NCBI GenBank assembly: GCA_946902875.1
Contig: OX336359.1
Location: 4,154,001 to 4,218,000, forward strand
Length of the DNA stretch: 64,000 nt
Reading direction: 5' to 3'
DNA from: Nematopogon swammerdamellus
Taxonomy: Eukaryota; Arthropoda; Insecta; Lepidoptera; Adelidae
Made by a program: the position numbers and the translations under genes. Positions 1-9,507 of the stretch are shown here, piece after piece. The notes beneath the pieces are model-generated. The model did no database searches. It was not told the origin of the DNA and worked only from the letters and a program-made list of their open reading frames with translations. Each line of letters opens with the position of its first letter. Positions within the stretch are counted from its first letter, which is position 1.

Positions 1-1047
1 CCTAGGGCCGAATGGTTATTGGGATTGCGACCGACTGCTTTTGTGACATTTTATTACAGTATGTATGTGAAGAACATCCCTATGTGTTTTATAAATAAGT
101 GAGAATGCGAATTTATTAAGAGGCTGTAATACCTCACATTGCTTCGCGTGATCCTCTGTCGTATAAAAAATACTGCAACAATCACTCTGTAATAAATATA
201 TTATATGGTAAATTGAGTACTAATGCTAGGTACCTAGTCTGGTGAAAATATGATTCCATAAAGTTTTTTTCATAGAAAACTCGCAAAATTACCTCCAAAC
301 CGTAAAATAAAACAGCTAGTATTCAATAAATAATTTAAAATAGATCACGATACTTTGCATAATAAATAACTGATCTCAATATAAAGATGTCCCATATTTT
401 TTACATTTGAAAAATGACCGCTCTATTTTTACCGTAAAAACAATTACTTATATTATCACGCGTTGCACACAATTTTATTACTTAGAGTATCCGTCCGACA
501 ATAGTGTAGTTGACCATAACAAAATCGCTGTGACCTCGCGAGCTATGAGCGGGATAGAGAAGTGAGGGCATTAAAATTCGAGGTTAGGTATTACTGACTC
601 TTAAGTAATTTTTAAGGAGACCTTTTTACCGAACCTGGCGTGGTTGCCCGCATCACCTTTGCGCTTAAGCCCACTACAGTATGTTCCCGCGAAAAGTTGG
701 TGCCATGATGGAGCTTCACTGTGATCGTGCCTTCATTTCGGCGCAAGTTGCCACGCCAGTGTGGTCCTAATGGTCGTGCGGGCACAGGTTTTACGCGGAC
801 ATCGCGGAAATTTCCGGTAGTGTGAAGCGCTCTAATTGTAAATGGTTATTGCGACTCGGCGCGCGGCCGTTTCAAATTGTGACGTTTTATGCGACAGTTG
901 ATGGTTTGATGAGGCTGGCTGTTCCGTGCGAATTGATATACAGAAGCGATGCGACATATAATTTTACATGTTACCAAAAATTGGTCTGCATGAACACAAT
1001 TTTAAATAAACAAAAGATACGGCATGACAGAGAATTTAGTTTACGAT
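1..1047. other. Unassigned flank
   Basis: AT-rich to about 560, then mixed composition with a GC-rich patch at 600-900. No convincing coding frame or repeat family is seen. A weak direct similarity exists between about 12-60 and 840-895 (both begin AATGGTTATTG and run into TGTGAC.TTTTAT), so this may hold two copies of an old unlabelled repeat. Confidence 0.4.
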
Positions 1048-1386
1048 GCGACGGGTGGCCGATTGGTTTGGGCATCGGTTTCGAATCCAGTCGGCTTGTA
1101 CCAATTAGTTTTTTCTGACGAAAAAAATTACGTGCATACCGACACCTGCTGCTTCACCGTCCGGAACCAGTGTAAAACTGTAGGTCCCTTCCCTTGCCCT
1201 TACCTGGTGGTAGGCTAAAATTGTAGCCGACTGGGTTGGTGCCACCGTACTGAATGTAAGATGGCCGCACAGCAGCCTCGGTTGTGTTCTCCTCTAGTCC
1301 AGTATAGCCAGCAACCAGCAATCCGGGGAAGACTCCGGTATGGCACCTACCTTCTCGGAGGTGACATTGGCTGTTCAGAGCATGTG
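1048..1386 (+). mobile_element. SINE family B copy, tail truncated
   Basis: Family B SINE with a tRNA-like head and the shared body. The head has lost the anticodon-arm segment: the GGCATCGG block runs straight into TTCGAATCC, so about 20 bases present in other copies (for example 4,085 and 29,616) are missing. The body contains the TAGGTGGTAGG-like block, the GATGGCCGC block and the GGCACCTACCTTCTCGGAGG tail block. The poly(A) end is absent; a head-C remnant of the next SINE follows directly. Confidence 0.8.
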
Positions 1387-1674
1387 GTCCGACTATCGAC
1401 CAAGGAATAAGGAAATTCGTCAGCCTCGGTAGCTCAGTGGTGCGGTCAGTCAACTGTTATTAAGCAACGCTGAACGCGTTCAGTATTTCGATGGGTGACC
1501 GCTCAACCGTTTGAGGCTGACCGTGGTTCGGATTCCATGTTAAACTGTAGGTCCCTTCCCTTCTTAACTTACTAGGTGGTAGGGTTTATTCCGGCCGGGT
1601 TGGTACCACCGCACTGAGCGAAACGTCGGTCGAAACGGCTAAGTAAATATTTCGTGTTTTCCGTCCAGTTCTGT
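1387..1674 (+). mobile_element. SINE family A (head C remnant + 5S/tRNA head), 3' truncated
   Basis: A short degenerate head-C end (GACTA..GACCAAGGAATAAG) precedes a family A head starting at 1,419 with GTCAGCCTCGGTAGCTCAG, the 5S-like core and the shared body. It stops at the GTCCAGTTCTGTG block, so the 3' third is missing. Loci at 16,282 and 52,590 show the same C-then-A head order, so the combined head probably amplified as a unit. Confidence 0.8.
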
Positions 1675-1683
1675 GGAAGAAGA

Positions 1684-2042
1684 ATCTGACACGGTTTGTT
1701 ACATCACCTACAGCATTCGTGATGTCGACCCATAACCCCGGATGAACTAGGTGCCACGTCAGTGCTTCCGTTTATTTCATGTCGGCTACACTGACCTGGA
1801 TGGAAAACACAAACTATTTACACAGCCGTTTCGACCGACCTTTCATTCAGTGCGGTGGTACCAACCCGGGCGTGATAAACCCTACCACCTAGTAACGGAA
1901 GAAGGGAAGTTACCTACAGTTTTACGTGGAATCCGAACCACGCTCAGCCTCCAACGGTCGATCAGTCACCTATCCGACTACTGACCGCGCTCGGGGTTGC
2001 TTAACAACAGTCGACCGACCGCGCTACTGAGCTACTGAGGGA
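1684..2042 (-). mobile_element. SINE family A, near full length
   Basis: Reads on the minus strand from the head near 2,042 (GTAGCTCAGTAGCGCGG) to the tail near 1,684. It lies tail-to-tail against the truncated copy at 1,387-1,674 and so forms an inverted pair. The poly(A) tract is lost. Divergence from the family consensus is moderate. Confidence 0.85.
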
Positions 2043-2399
2043 GACATCCTCTACAAGTAATGCGGCTTCTACATAATGTACTTGCATGTGCTGGCCAGCA
2101 GTTATATTCACGTCGCCGCGCCGCACCGTCTCGTCGGGGCGTTGTATGAAGTCGTTCATGCGTTTTTAAAATTACTGTCGTAAAATCTAGGCAGCTCATG
2201 CGTTTATATAGCTTAGCTATTCGGAGGTAGCAGGTTTCAACCCCAATTTAGATGTTCTAAAAATCTACCACTGTGTACTCTACTGATAGCACGGAATTTT
2301 TAGCGTTCGTGAAAATTTGGTATTTATTTTTTTAATGCAAAACTACGAATTGAAATAATAAATTAAAAAAAGCTAACGTCATAGATATTTAATGAACGA

Positions 2400-2660
2400 A
2401 TGATGTCAGCCCATTATTACCTCTCTAGCACGAATCTTGCTCTCTAGGTGCCATGTGCATGTCATTGTTTTTATTTGGTAGCAAAGGCTACACTAAACTG
2501 GACGGAAAACAAACGATTTTCATGGCCGTTTGGACAGAATTCCATTTAGTGTGGTCGTAACGATTCGGAGGTTAAACTCTACCACATAGTAAAGTACAGG
2601 TTCATCTGGAAGTCAAGCCACCACGGCCAGCCTCACCGGTCGCACGTTCACCCATACCAG
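2400..2660 (-). mobile_element. Old degenerate SINE family A copy
   Basis: Recognisable from GATGTCAGCCCAT, the CTAGGTGCCATG block, GGCTACACT.AACTGGACGGA and the inverted B-box region near 2,620. Many substitutions and small deletions make it one of the oldest copies in the window. Confidence 0.6.
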
Positions 2661-3329
2661 AACTACAAAAGAACAAACAACAGTGCTCAAAAGCGAGCTT
2701 ATCAATGACAGGCGAGCAGGGTTTATGAAACGTATTTGTGAATGTGAAAACCCATTAATAAGTTAGGTAAAAGTTAAATGATGAAATTTTAGATATATTT
2801 TAATTCTTTTAAACATTTTTTATTATTCAATTTGTATTTGTAATAAATTATTTATCATTGTTATTTAACGAATAAATTGATAACGGAATTTTTAAATTTT
2901 TAATTGTCTTTATCACTGTTTTTTTTTATTAATTGAGTAATATATATTTATGTGTTGTTTGTGTAAAGATATGGGCGTATACCTGAAGTAAACGTTAAAA
3001 AAATTTGCAATTCCTCTCCGTCAATTGTAAAAATTTTATCTTAAAAATCGGATAGCTTAATTACCAAAATGCGCAACATTAATCTCGTACGCCACAGTAA
3101 TTTAACACACAGTTATGCGAATGGTCATGGTTTAAAAGCGCTAAAGTACGATAATTTGGAACCGAGCACGTTTTATACGAATTGTACCTAGAAGATAAAT
3201 GCGTTTTGCACCCTTTTCTCTCTCCTTTTTAGGGCTGAATCAAATATTATAATATGAATAAATTTTAGATAAATTTTAATGTGATGTGATTACAATTTTT
3301 TTACGTGGTTTTCTATCCTTATCCTTACC
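2661..3329. other. AT-rich spacer
   Basis: Very AT-rich sequence with no open reading frame of note and no family recognised. It contains poly(T) and TATTTA-type tracts around 2,770-2,960. Confidence 0.5.
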
Positions 3330-3529
3330 TTTAATAAAATCCAACGTCTGCCTGTATGTCTGCCCGTCCGCTTATAACTCGAGAACCTCTGAACCGATTT
3401 TAATAAAAAAAAATCTACGGATAGCTTCATTCCCATCAACTATTGGCTTCTTACTATCACGCTAAATGGCTTATGAGGTTAGCAGAGAAGTCAAATATGA
3501 GAGCGGGCGGAGCCGCGGGCACAGCTGGT
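3330..3529 (+). mobile_element. Non-autonomous Helitron-like repeat (copy 1)
   Basis: About 200 bp running from AATAAAATCCAACGTCTG through CTCGAGAACCTCTGAACCG to a GC-rich end, GGCGGAGCCGCGGGCACAGC. The 3' GC hairpin followed by a CTRG-like end is what lepidopteran non-autonomous Helitrons show. A second copy lies at 6,020-6,230. The Helitron assignment is inference from end structure only. Confidence 0.55.
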
Positions 3530-3605
3530 CGAATCATAAATTGAATTAAACTAAACCTTGTTTTTCACCAATATGTACAATATGCTTTCACAAAAGGCGA
3601 GTTCA

Positions 3606-3660
3606 ATGTATCTATTGTATTGTATTGTATTGAATTTATTTATTTTATTTTATTTTAATA
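3606..3660 (+). repeat. TGTAT/TTTAT simple repeat
   Basis: Short pentanucleotide runs (TATTG repeated four to five times, then TTTTATTTTA runs). Confidence 0.7.
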
Positions 3661-3760
3661 AAAATTTTAAATTTCACACACGTAAAAAATTATCATTAGG
3701 TGCACATGTTGGCCATTTAAATAACTCGCCAACAGTTGGTTTAGATGTGTGGGTACAATA

Positions 3761-4029
3761 TTTTCATGTCGGCTACACTGCACTAGACGGAAACACGAAC
3801 TATTTACATATCCGTTTCGACCGACGTTTCATTCAGTGCGGTGGTATCGACCCGGGCGGGATAAACCCTACCACCTAGTAAGGTAAGAAGGGAAGGGACC
3901 TACGTTTTAGTTGGAATCCAAACCACGGTCATCCTCCAACGGTCTAGCGGTCACCCATCCAAGTACTGACCGCACCCAGGTGTGCTTAGCAACAGTCGAC
4001 CGACCGCACCACTGAGCTACCGGGGTTGA
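3761..4029 (-). mobile_element. SINE family A, 3' truncated
   Basis: Minus-strand copy with head at about 4,029 and body to 3,761. The tail is missing. The 5S-like core is readable near 3,950-4,000. Confidence 0.8.
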
Positions 4030-4084
4030 CAAAGTATTTCTATCCATTTATCTAAGGTTGCCGTATCAACTTGTCGCTAGTAGT

Positions 4085-4488
4085 GGCGGGTGGCCGAGTG
4101 GTTTGGGCATCGGCTTCTCATACGAGAGGTCCGCGGTTCGAATCCGGTCGCCGTGTACCAATGAGTTTTTTTCTGACGAAAAAATTTACGTGCATACCTA
4201 CACCTGCTGCTTCACCGTTCGGAAACGGTGTAAAACTGTAAGTCCCTTCCCTTGCCCCTTACTAGGTGGTAGGCTCAAATTGTAGCCGACTGGGTTGGTG
4301 CCCCCGTACTGGATGTAAGATGGCCGCATAGCAGCCTCGGTTTTGTTCTCCTCTAGTCCAGTATAGCCAGCAATCCAGGGAAGTCTCCGGTATTGCACCT
4401 ACCTTCTCGGAGGTGATATTGGCTGGTCGGAGCATGAGCTTTGGCCCCTCCGACACAGCCATCCATATCGGATTATATATAAAAAAAT
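4085..4488 (+). mobile_element. SINE family B, full length
   Basis: Reference-quality family B copy. Residues 1-70 are a tRNA-like head: GGTGGCCGAGTGG is an A box, the TCTCATACGAGAG arm follows, then GCGGTTCGAATCC as B box. A linker contains TTTTTTTCTGACGAAAAAA. The shared body follows (TACTAGGTGGTAGG, then GATGGCCGCATAGCAGC, then CCTTCTCGGAGGTGAT), ending in an A-rich tail. Compared with a real tRNA gene it has no terminator after the head and continues for 330 bp, so it is a SINE. The 3' block resembles LINE3 (see 54,570). Confidence 0.9.
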
Positions 4489-4642
4489 AATAATAATTGT
4501 GTGAGTGAAAAGTACTAACGGGCGAGCAGTAAGATTGTGAAAACTAGACACAAAGGCAGTAATTATTTTTCATTATAATTTCCCTATAGGCACCGAACTA
4601 AATACTAGATGCGCCAGAGCGCGATGAAATATGTTACATGTT

Positions 4643-5027
4643 GTCAGCCTCGATAGCTCAATGGTGCAGACAGTCGACTGTCGCTATTGATTGTTAAAGC
4701 AACGCTGGGCCGGTCAGTACTTCGATGTGTGACCGCTCGACCGTTGGAGGCTGACCGTGGTTCGGATTCCACGTAAAACTGTAGGTCCCTTCCCTTCCTA
4801 CCTTACTCGGTGGTAGGGTTCAACCCGCCCGGGTTGGTACCAACGCACTGAATGAAACGTCGGTCGAAACGGGTATGTAAATAGTTTGTGTTTTCTGTCC
4901 AGTCCAGTGTAGCCGGCACGATCGAAGGGAAGCAATGACATGGCACCTAATTCACGCGGTGTTATAAGCTGACATCACGGATGTTGTAGGTGATGTAGCC
5001 AACCGTGTCAGTTTCCATAAAAAAAAA
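4643..5027 (+). mobile_element. SINE family A, full length
   Basis: Full-length copy with complete head, body and poly(A). The head starts GTCAGCCTCGATAGCTCA and ends GAGGCTGACC, and these ends are complementary. Between them is a 5S rRNA-like block (AAGCAACGCTGGGC, then TCAGTACTTCGATG). The GTGGTTCGGATTCCAC hairpin follows, containing a B-box-like core. It belongs to the subfamily with the longer spacer CAGTCGACTGTCGCTATTGA (also at 21,914 and 55,303). Confidence 0.9.
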
Positions 5028-5089
5028 TTGGTAAACGAGCGCGTGCCTTCATATGAAATTGTCGTCACGAATACATTCAAAGGATCAAT

Positions 5090-5475
5090 TTTTTATGTAA
5101 TCCGGTAATGGGTTGCTGAGTCGGAGGGGCCAAAGCCAATATCACTTCCGAGAAGGTAGGTGCCATACCGGGAACTTCCCTGAATTGCTGGCTGTACTGG
5201 ACTAGAGTAGAACACAACCGAGGCTGCTATGCGGCCATCTTACATCCAGTACGGGTGGTAGCAACCCAGTCGGCTACAAATTGAGCCTACCACCTATTAA
5301 GGGAAGGGACCTACAGTTTTACACCGGTTCCAAACGGTGAAGCAGCAGGTGTAGGTGTGCACGTAATTTTTTTCTTCAGAAAAAACTCATTGGTACACGC
5401 CGACCGGATTCGAACCTCGGACCTCTCGCATAAGAAGCCGATGCACAAACCACTGCACGGCCACCCGCCGCCGCT
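5090..5475 (-). mobile_element. SINE family B, full length
   Basis: Minus-strand full-length copy: poly(T) at 5,090, tail, body, then the tRNA-like head ending near 5,475 (CGGCGGGTGGCCG on the minus strand). Confidence 0.9.
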
Positions 5476-5770
5476 TAAGAAGAAGAAGCCATCTTATGCT
5501 ATTTATTCTCTAACGCTCCTCACTTGCGTATTTCCTGATATAAGACGATGTTAAGGTGAGCTAAAGAACACTAGCAACAGTCATTATAAACTCAGCTTAT
5601 TAGCTTATTTGGTCGGTGACACGTTTTTCCGGGAGTGACGTATGAGAACGGCTTATCTAGTACTATAGATCAGTGACTATACAGGCACACAGAAAGAGAA
5701 AAGAGAGAGAGAGAGAGAAAGAAAAAACTAATAGGGACTTTTAATTTAAGACTCCCAACTTTAATTAAAT

Positions 5771-5881
5771 ATGATTTTTATTTCAATGAAAATTCCATCA
5801 TACAGAAATGTTTTAACTCAAAGGCAATCATAATCTGTTATATTTTATTAAACTTACAAAGCCAGAAAACTAGTCCTGTGG
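5771..5881 (+). repeat. Old dispersed repeat, copy 1
   Basis: About 110 bp shared in direct orientation with 7,419-7,541 (AAAATTCCATCATA, then CTCAAAGGCAATCA, then AGCCAGAAAACTAGTCCTG). Family unknown. The second copy carries the 6,931-7,420 insertion at its edge. Confidence 0.65.
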
Positions 5882-5941
5882 GTCGATTCACTTCCACCAA
5901 AATCGTATAGGTACGTTATTTCGAGCAAAATTCATACACTG

Positions 5942-6452
5942 CCGTTCGATTGTTACGGTTGGTCGTGGTTCGAATTTGACGTAAACCTGTAGGCCCAGTC
6001 CCTTCCTTCCTTCCTTACCTATAATAAAATCCAACGTCTGCTTTCTGTCTGAGTGTCTGTCTGTCCGCTTATAACTCGAGAACCACTGAACCGATTTTAA
6101 TAAAACAAAATTCTACGGATAGCTTGTTTCTTCCCATCAACTATAGGCTACTTACTATCACGCTAAATGGCTTATGAGGTTAGCAGTTAAGTGAAATATG
6201 AGAGCGGGCGGAGCCGCGGGCACAGCTTGTCTTACCATACTAGGTAGGTGGTAGGGTTTTATTTAACCCGCCCGGGTTTATACCACCGCACTGGATGTAA
6301 GGTCGGCCAAAGCGGCTACGCAGGTAGAATTTTCTAAATAGTTCGTGTTTTCCGTCCAGCTCAGTCAGTGTAGCCGGCACGACCAAAGCGAAGCACTCAT
6401 ACGGCACCTAGTTCACCAAGGTGTTATAACCATCAGCTTATCACATGTTGTA
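5942..6452 (+). mobile_element. SINE family A split by a Helitron-like insert
   Basis: The first half (5,942-6,020) starts inside the head at the B-box region. The second half (6,231-6,452) resumes with TACTAGGTAGGTGGTAGGG and runs to the tail. The interruption at 6,020-6,230 is the second copy of the repeat at 3,330. The copy is fused tail-to-tail with the minus-strand SINE that follows. Confidence 0.75.
6020..6230 (+). mobile_element. Non-autonomous Helitron-like repeat (copy 2)
   Basis: Same element as 3,330-3,529, ending GGCGGAGCCGCGGGCACAGC. It is nested inside a SINE, so it is younger than that SINE. Confidence 0.6.
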
Positions 6453-6833
6453 CATTCCTGATGTCAGCCCATAACACCTTTGTGGACTAGGTGCCATGTC
6501 AGTGCTTCCCTTCGGTCGTGCCGGCTCATGCCGGCTACACTGAACTGGTCCGTTCAGGTATGTTAACAGTAAATAAATATGTAAATAGTCCTTACAAATC
6601 CGCTTCGACCGACCTTTCATTCGGTGCGGTGGTATCAATCCGAGCGGGTTAAGCCCTACCGCCTAGTGAGGTAGGAAGAGAAGGGACCTACCCACAGTTT
6701 TAAGTGTAATCGGAACCACGGTCGGCCTCAACAGTCTTAACTGTCACCCTTCCAAGCTGTTCACCGAGTCCAGGTGTGCTTCAGATTAACAACGGCGGTC
6801 GACCGGTCGCACCACTGAGCTACCGAGGCTGAT
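6453..6833 (-). mobile_element. SINE family A, head complete
   Basis: Minus-strand copy with a small internal duplication (GTGCCGGCTCATGCCGGC) and an insertion around 6,555-6,580. The head ends near 6,833 at CAGCCTCGGTAGC on the minus strand. Confidence 0.8.
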
Positions 6834-6979
6834 ACGGCACTATCATGAGCTAACCTGCCTTTTCTCAATGCAATTGTTGGGTTATTGAACAGTGTTGTAG
6901 AAAATAAAAATTAAATATTATTTTTATTATGTTCGTTTAGGCTTTTACCGCTATTACACATTGTATACGTTTTTCGGTT

Positions 6980-7408
6980 ATGCGGTATTTAAAGCGACTC
7001 ACTTTTAAAGTCGACGTTTCGTCCCTCGCTCCGGGGACATCACACTATGTACCACGTTTGGTTCGAGAATCCATTGAAATTTCCAGACATGCCAATTTCA
7101 ACAGGGAAGACAGCATGGTACTCTCTTCGTCGTGGACTCCTCTGCTGGCGAAGCATGGCTCGGATGGTAACCAGCATCAAGCTCTGGCAGCCATAGACAC
7201 AGTGAGCTACGTGTGCACCGACCTTTTCCAGCAAGAGAAGTCGAACCTACCCGCATCGGCCGAAGTACCCTCGCATCGCTACAATCTACGTGAGCGGCGA
7301 CCGGCTGTTGACATCTGGCTGGACGACGTGTCGGGTGTCCTCCAGGTCGTCGCAGTTCCGCGAGTCCTGATGATGTCCCCGGAGCAAGGGACGAAACGTC
7401 GACTTTAA
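6980..7408 (+). pseudogene. Open frame inside the 6.9-kb retroposon
   Basis: 142 codons open from ATG at 6,980. The first ~20 residues and the last ~15 are just the translated inverted ends. The middle has no motif I can name except HRYNLRERRPAVD at about residues 94-106. The frame resembles the YNLRQRRTKM stretch encoded at 28,392-28,423 in the other ribozyme-bearing element, which argues that this central piece is a remnant of a larger shared protein. It could be the C-terminal end of the parental retroelement protein. A free-standing function is not supported. Confidence 0.35.
7364..7403 (+). ncRNA. Hammerhead ribozyme-like motif
   Basis: Core elements in the canonical order: CTGATGA at 7,367-7,373; stem II GTCCC (7,375-7,379) with GGGAC (7,388-7,392) around an 8-nt loop; GAAAC at 7,393-7,397; GTC cleavage triplet at 7,398-7,400. 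Stem I is GTC (7,364-7,366) with GAC (7,401-7,403), extendable by an A-T pair. Stem III is essentially absent, as in the minimal type I hammerheads reported from Penelope-like elements. Such motifs may act as dimers. The opposite end of the element has a degraded CTGATGA. Confidence 0.6.
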
Positions 7409-7418
7409 AAGTGAGTAA

Positions 7419-7541
7419 TGATTTTTATTATTCAAATAAAAATTCCATCATAAAGAAATGTCTTAATCTCAAAGGCAATCACGTACTTTTGATAATATTT
7501 TCTCTAAGCTTACATAAAAGCCAGAAAACTAGTCCTGTGGG
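7419..7541 (+). repeat. Old dispersed repeat, copy 2
   Basis: Direct-orientation match to 5,771-5,881, including the AGCCAGAAAACTAGTCCTGTGGG end. Confidence 0.65.
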
Positions 7542-7559
7542 AAAATGAAAATTGAAAAA

Positions 7560-7780
7560 TGAAGGGGAAAATGGGGAACGCACTCCCTGCCTATCTACGA
7601 GTATTTCCTCCCAAGTACAGCCTGGGGTTTTTCAAAAGGGGCGTGAAAAGGCTCCTGTCAGGACGGCATGCCATTCGCAATCCCCGCGCAATCCGTGCAT
7701 CACAGAATGCCCGTGGGCATCTTTAGACACCTACTTGTAGGTGAAACGATGTCACATGTCGCGCTATTCGTAAAAAAAAA
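7560..7780 (+). mobile_element. LINE4 3' end fragment
   Basis: Encodes a decayed form of the LINE4 C-terminus (TTTCCTCCCAAGTACAG corresponds to FPPKYS, followed by FSKGA/FFKRG) and then the LINE4 3' UTR (GCATGCCATTCGCAA, then GAATGCCCGTGGGC, then ACATGTCGCGCT). It ends in a poly(A) run. The best-conserved LINE4 copy in the window is at 20,107-20,470. Confidence 0.7.
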
Positions 7781-7812
7781 ATCACCAATACGTAAGTACA
7801 GTACCCGGAAAT

Positions 7813-7932
7813 AATCGAGCTTTAGAAAGAGACCATCCGGTTGTAGAGCGCCGTCTCTGTCGCACGAACTCGCACATCTCTGTGCGACAGGGACGAAGCT
7901 CTACAGCCGGATTGTCTCTTTCTAAAGCTCGA
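7813..7932. mobile_element. 120-bp foldback MITE, copy 1
   Basis: The whole element is one imperfect palindrome bounded by ATCGAGCTTTAG and its complement, with AGAGACAATCCGG-type and CTGTCGCAC-type blocks on both arms. A second copy lies at 13,131-13,240. No coding potential. It would fold into a single long hairpin. Confidence 0.8.
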
Positions 7933-7956
7933 TGCAGGTAAATTATTTATTTTATT

Positions 7957-8213
7957 ATTTTTTTTTTTATGGAAACTGACACGGTTGGCTACATCCCCTG
8001 CAACATCCGTGATATCAGCCCATAACACCGGGTGAACTTGGTGCCACGTCAGTGATTCCCTTCGGTCGTGCCGGCTACACTGAACTGGACGGAAAACACA
8101 AACTATTTACATAGCCGTTTCGACCGACCTTTCATTCAGTGCGGTGGTACCAACCCGTTACTCCCGTTACTCCGTTACTGTTACCAACCCGGGCGGGTTA
8201 AACCCTACCACCT
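7957..8213 (-). mobile_element. SINE family A body and tail
   Basis: Minus-strand tail and body only; the head is missing. A local expansion (three CCGTTACT-like units at 8,157-8,183) disrupts the CAACCCGGGCGGG block. Confidence 0.85.
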
Positions 8214-8236
8214 GTTTACTGCCGCGTACTATACTC

Positions 8237-8518
8237 ATTGGACACCCGGTGGCTAAGCTCAAGTGGCAATGGGCTGGGCACGTTAGCCGAAGAGACGACG
8301 ATCGTTGGAGTAACCGTGTCCTACACTGGCGGCCGTGGACAGGAAAACTGTGTGTGAGAAGACCACCCGCCAGGTGGGACGGCGACATCAAATACGTCGG
8401 CGGAGAGCAGTGGTTCCGTACCGCTGAAGGCCGGGTGGACTGGAGGAAAATTGGAGGGGTGTATGTCCAGCAGTGGACGCTTACACGCTGACTGACTGAC
8501 TGACTGATTGACTGACTG
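8237..8518 (+). mobile_element. RTE-type LINE 3' end with TSD
   Basis: A 5'-truncated insertion bounded by ACTATACTC at 8,228-8,236 and 8,519-8,527. It encodes an almost intact C-terminus: WQWAGHVSRRDDDRW, then GRPPARWDGDIK-like RRPPARWDGDIK, then WFRTAEGRVDW, then YVQQWTLTR, with a stop at 8,489-8,491, followed by a (GACT)n tail. The WAGH...RW...GRP..RW.DDI...W...A..R..W...YVQQW pattern is typical of RTE-clade retrotransposon C-termini. Other copies: 17,895, 24,254 (minus), 27,743, 55,150. Confidence 0.85.
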
Positions 8519-8680
8519 ACTATACTCGATTCTCGGTTTTCGTGCTACCGAATTCACCTCCGACCGACGAGATAACTAATTAACATGTGAATAATTAAAT
8601 GATGAAGTAATTTTAAGTTTTCGAATTAACGTAGAAAATTCCCTAGATATTAATTTGAAAATTTCAACGTATTATACGTC

Positions 8681-9039
8681 TTTTCTTTTATGCAAACTGA
8701 CACGGTTGGCTACATCACCTGCAACATCCTTGATGTCAGCCCATAACACCGGGTGAACCAGGTGCCACGACAGTGCTTCCCTTCGATCGTGCCGGCTACA
8801 CTGAACTGGACGGAAAACACAAACTATTTACATAGCCGTTTCCACCGACGTTTCATTCAGTGTGGTGGTACCAACCCGGGCGGGTTGAACCCTACTACCT
8901 AGTAAGGTAAGAAGGGAAGGGACCTACAGTTTTACGTGGAATCCGAACCACGGTCAGCCTTCAACGGTCGAGCGGTCACCCATCCAAGTACTGACCGCGC
9001 ATAGTCGACTGTCTGCACCACTGAACTATCGAGGCTGAC
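8681..9039 (-). mobile_element. SINE family A, full length
   Basis: Complete minus-strand copy from a T-rich start (8,681) to the head end at about 9,039. The 5S-like block is readable at 8,968-9,000. Confidence 0.88.
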
Positions 9040-9040
9040 T

Positions 9041-9340
9041 GACGTCTAGAACGGTCGGTTGGATGATTGACCGTCCGACCGTTGTGCCTAACAATGGTTC
9101 GTATTACATGTAAAACTACTACAAGTATTTTTATTCAGTATATTACTAGGTGATCCATCCAGATTGGTACCATCGCACTGAAAAAAAAGGTAAATCGAAG
9201 CGGCTATGAACATATTTCGTGTTTTCCTTCCAGTTCAGTGTAGCCGCCACGACCAAAGTAAGGCGCTGACATGGCACCTAGTTCACAAGGTGTGATGGGA
9301 TAACATAGCTGAATGGTGTAGCCAAACATGTCAGATAGGT
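9041..9340 (+). mobile_element. Old SINE family A copy
   Basis: Plus-strand degenerate copy back-to-back with the minus-strand one before it. Head partly recognisable (GACCGTCCGACCGTTG); body and tail blocks are clear from 9,155 on. Confidence 0.65.
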
Positions 9341-9507
9341 TAAATAGCTATTTGCCTTTTCGAATATAGGTTTTGTAATTTTTTGAGGGGCATTCAATAT
9401 TTTTTTCAGTAATACTTATATCTGTAGGTTCGTGGCGATTACGTAAGGTAGGCAATAAATTAAATTCGAATAGAAAATGTTTATTGAGGAAATAATTTTT
9501 TAAATTT

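Larger units (their letters stand above)
6931..7420 (+). mobile_element. Small Penelope-like or related retroposon with inverted ends
   Basis: A 490-bp insertion flanked by the 11-bp direct repeat ATTTTTATTAT (6,920-6,930 and 7,421-7,431). Its ends are inverted repeats of about 45 bp (near 7,000-7,043 and 7,372-7,416), both containing CGACGTTTCG or its complement. The right end carries a complete hammerhead-like core (separate entry). Between the ends is an open frame whose C-terminal half contains HRYNLRERR; the 28,249 element encodes a similar YNLRQRR. Terminal repeats plus hammerhead motifs are known in Penelope-like retroelements, so that is my preferred class. No reverse transcriptase is present here. 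Confidence 0.6.

Noticed and set aside
4085..4155. tRNA gene candidates at the heads of family B SINEs (also 5,475, 19,981, 29,616)
   Set aside because: A/B boxes are good, but no acceptor-stem closure or T-run terminator follows, and a conserved 330-bp SINE body does.
5697..5728. (GA)n tract as a possible regulatory element
   Set aside because: Short purine microsatellite without gene context.
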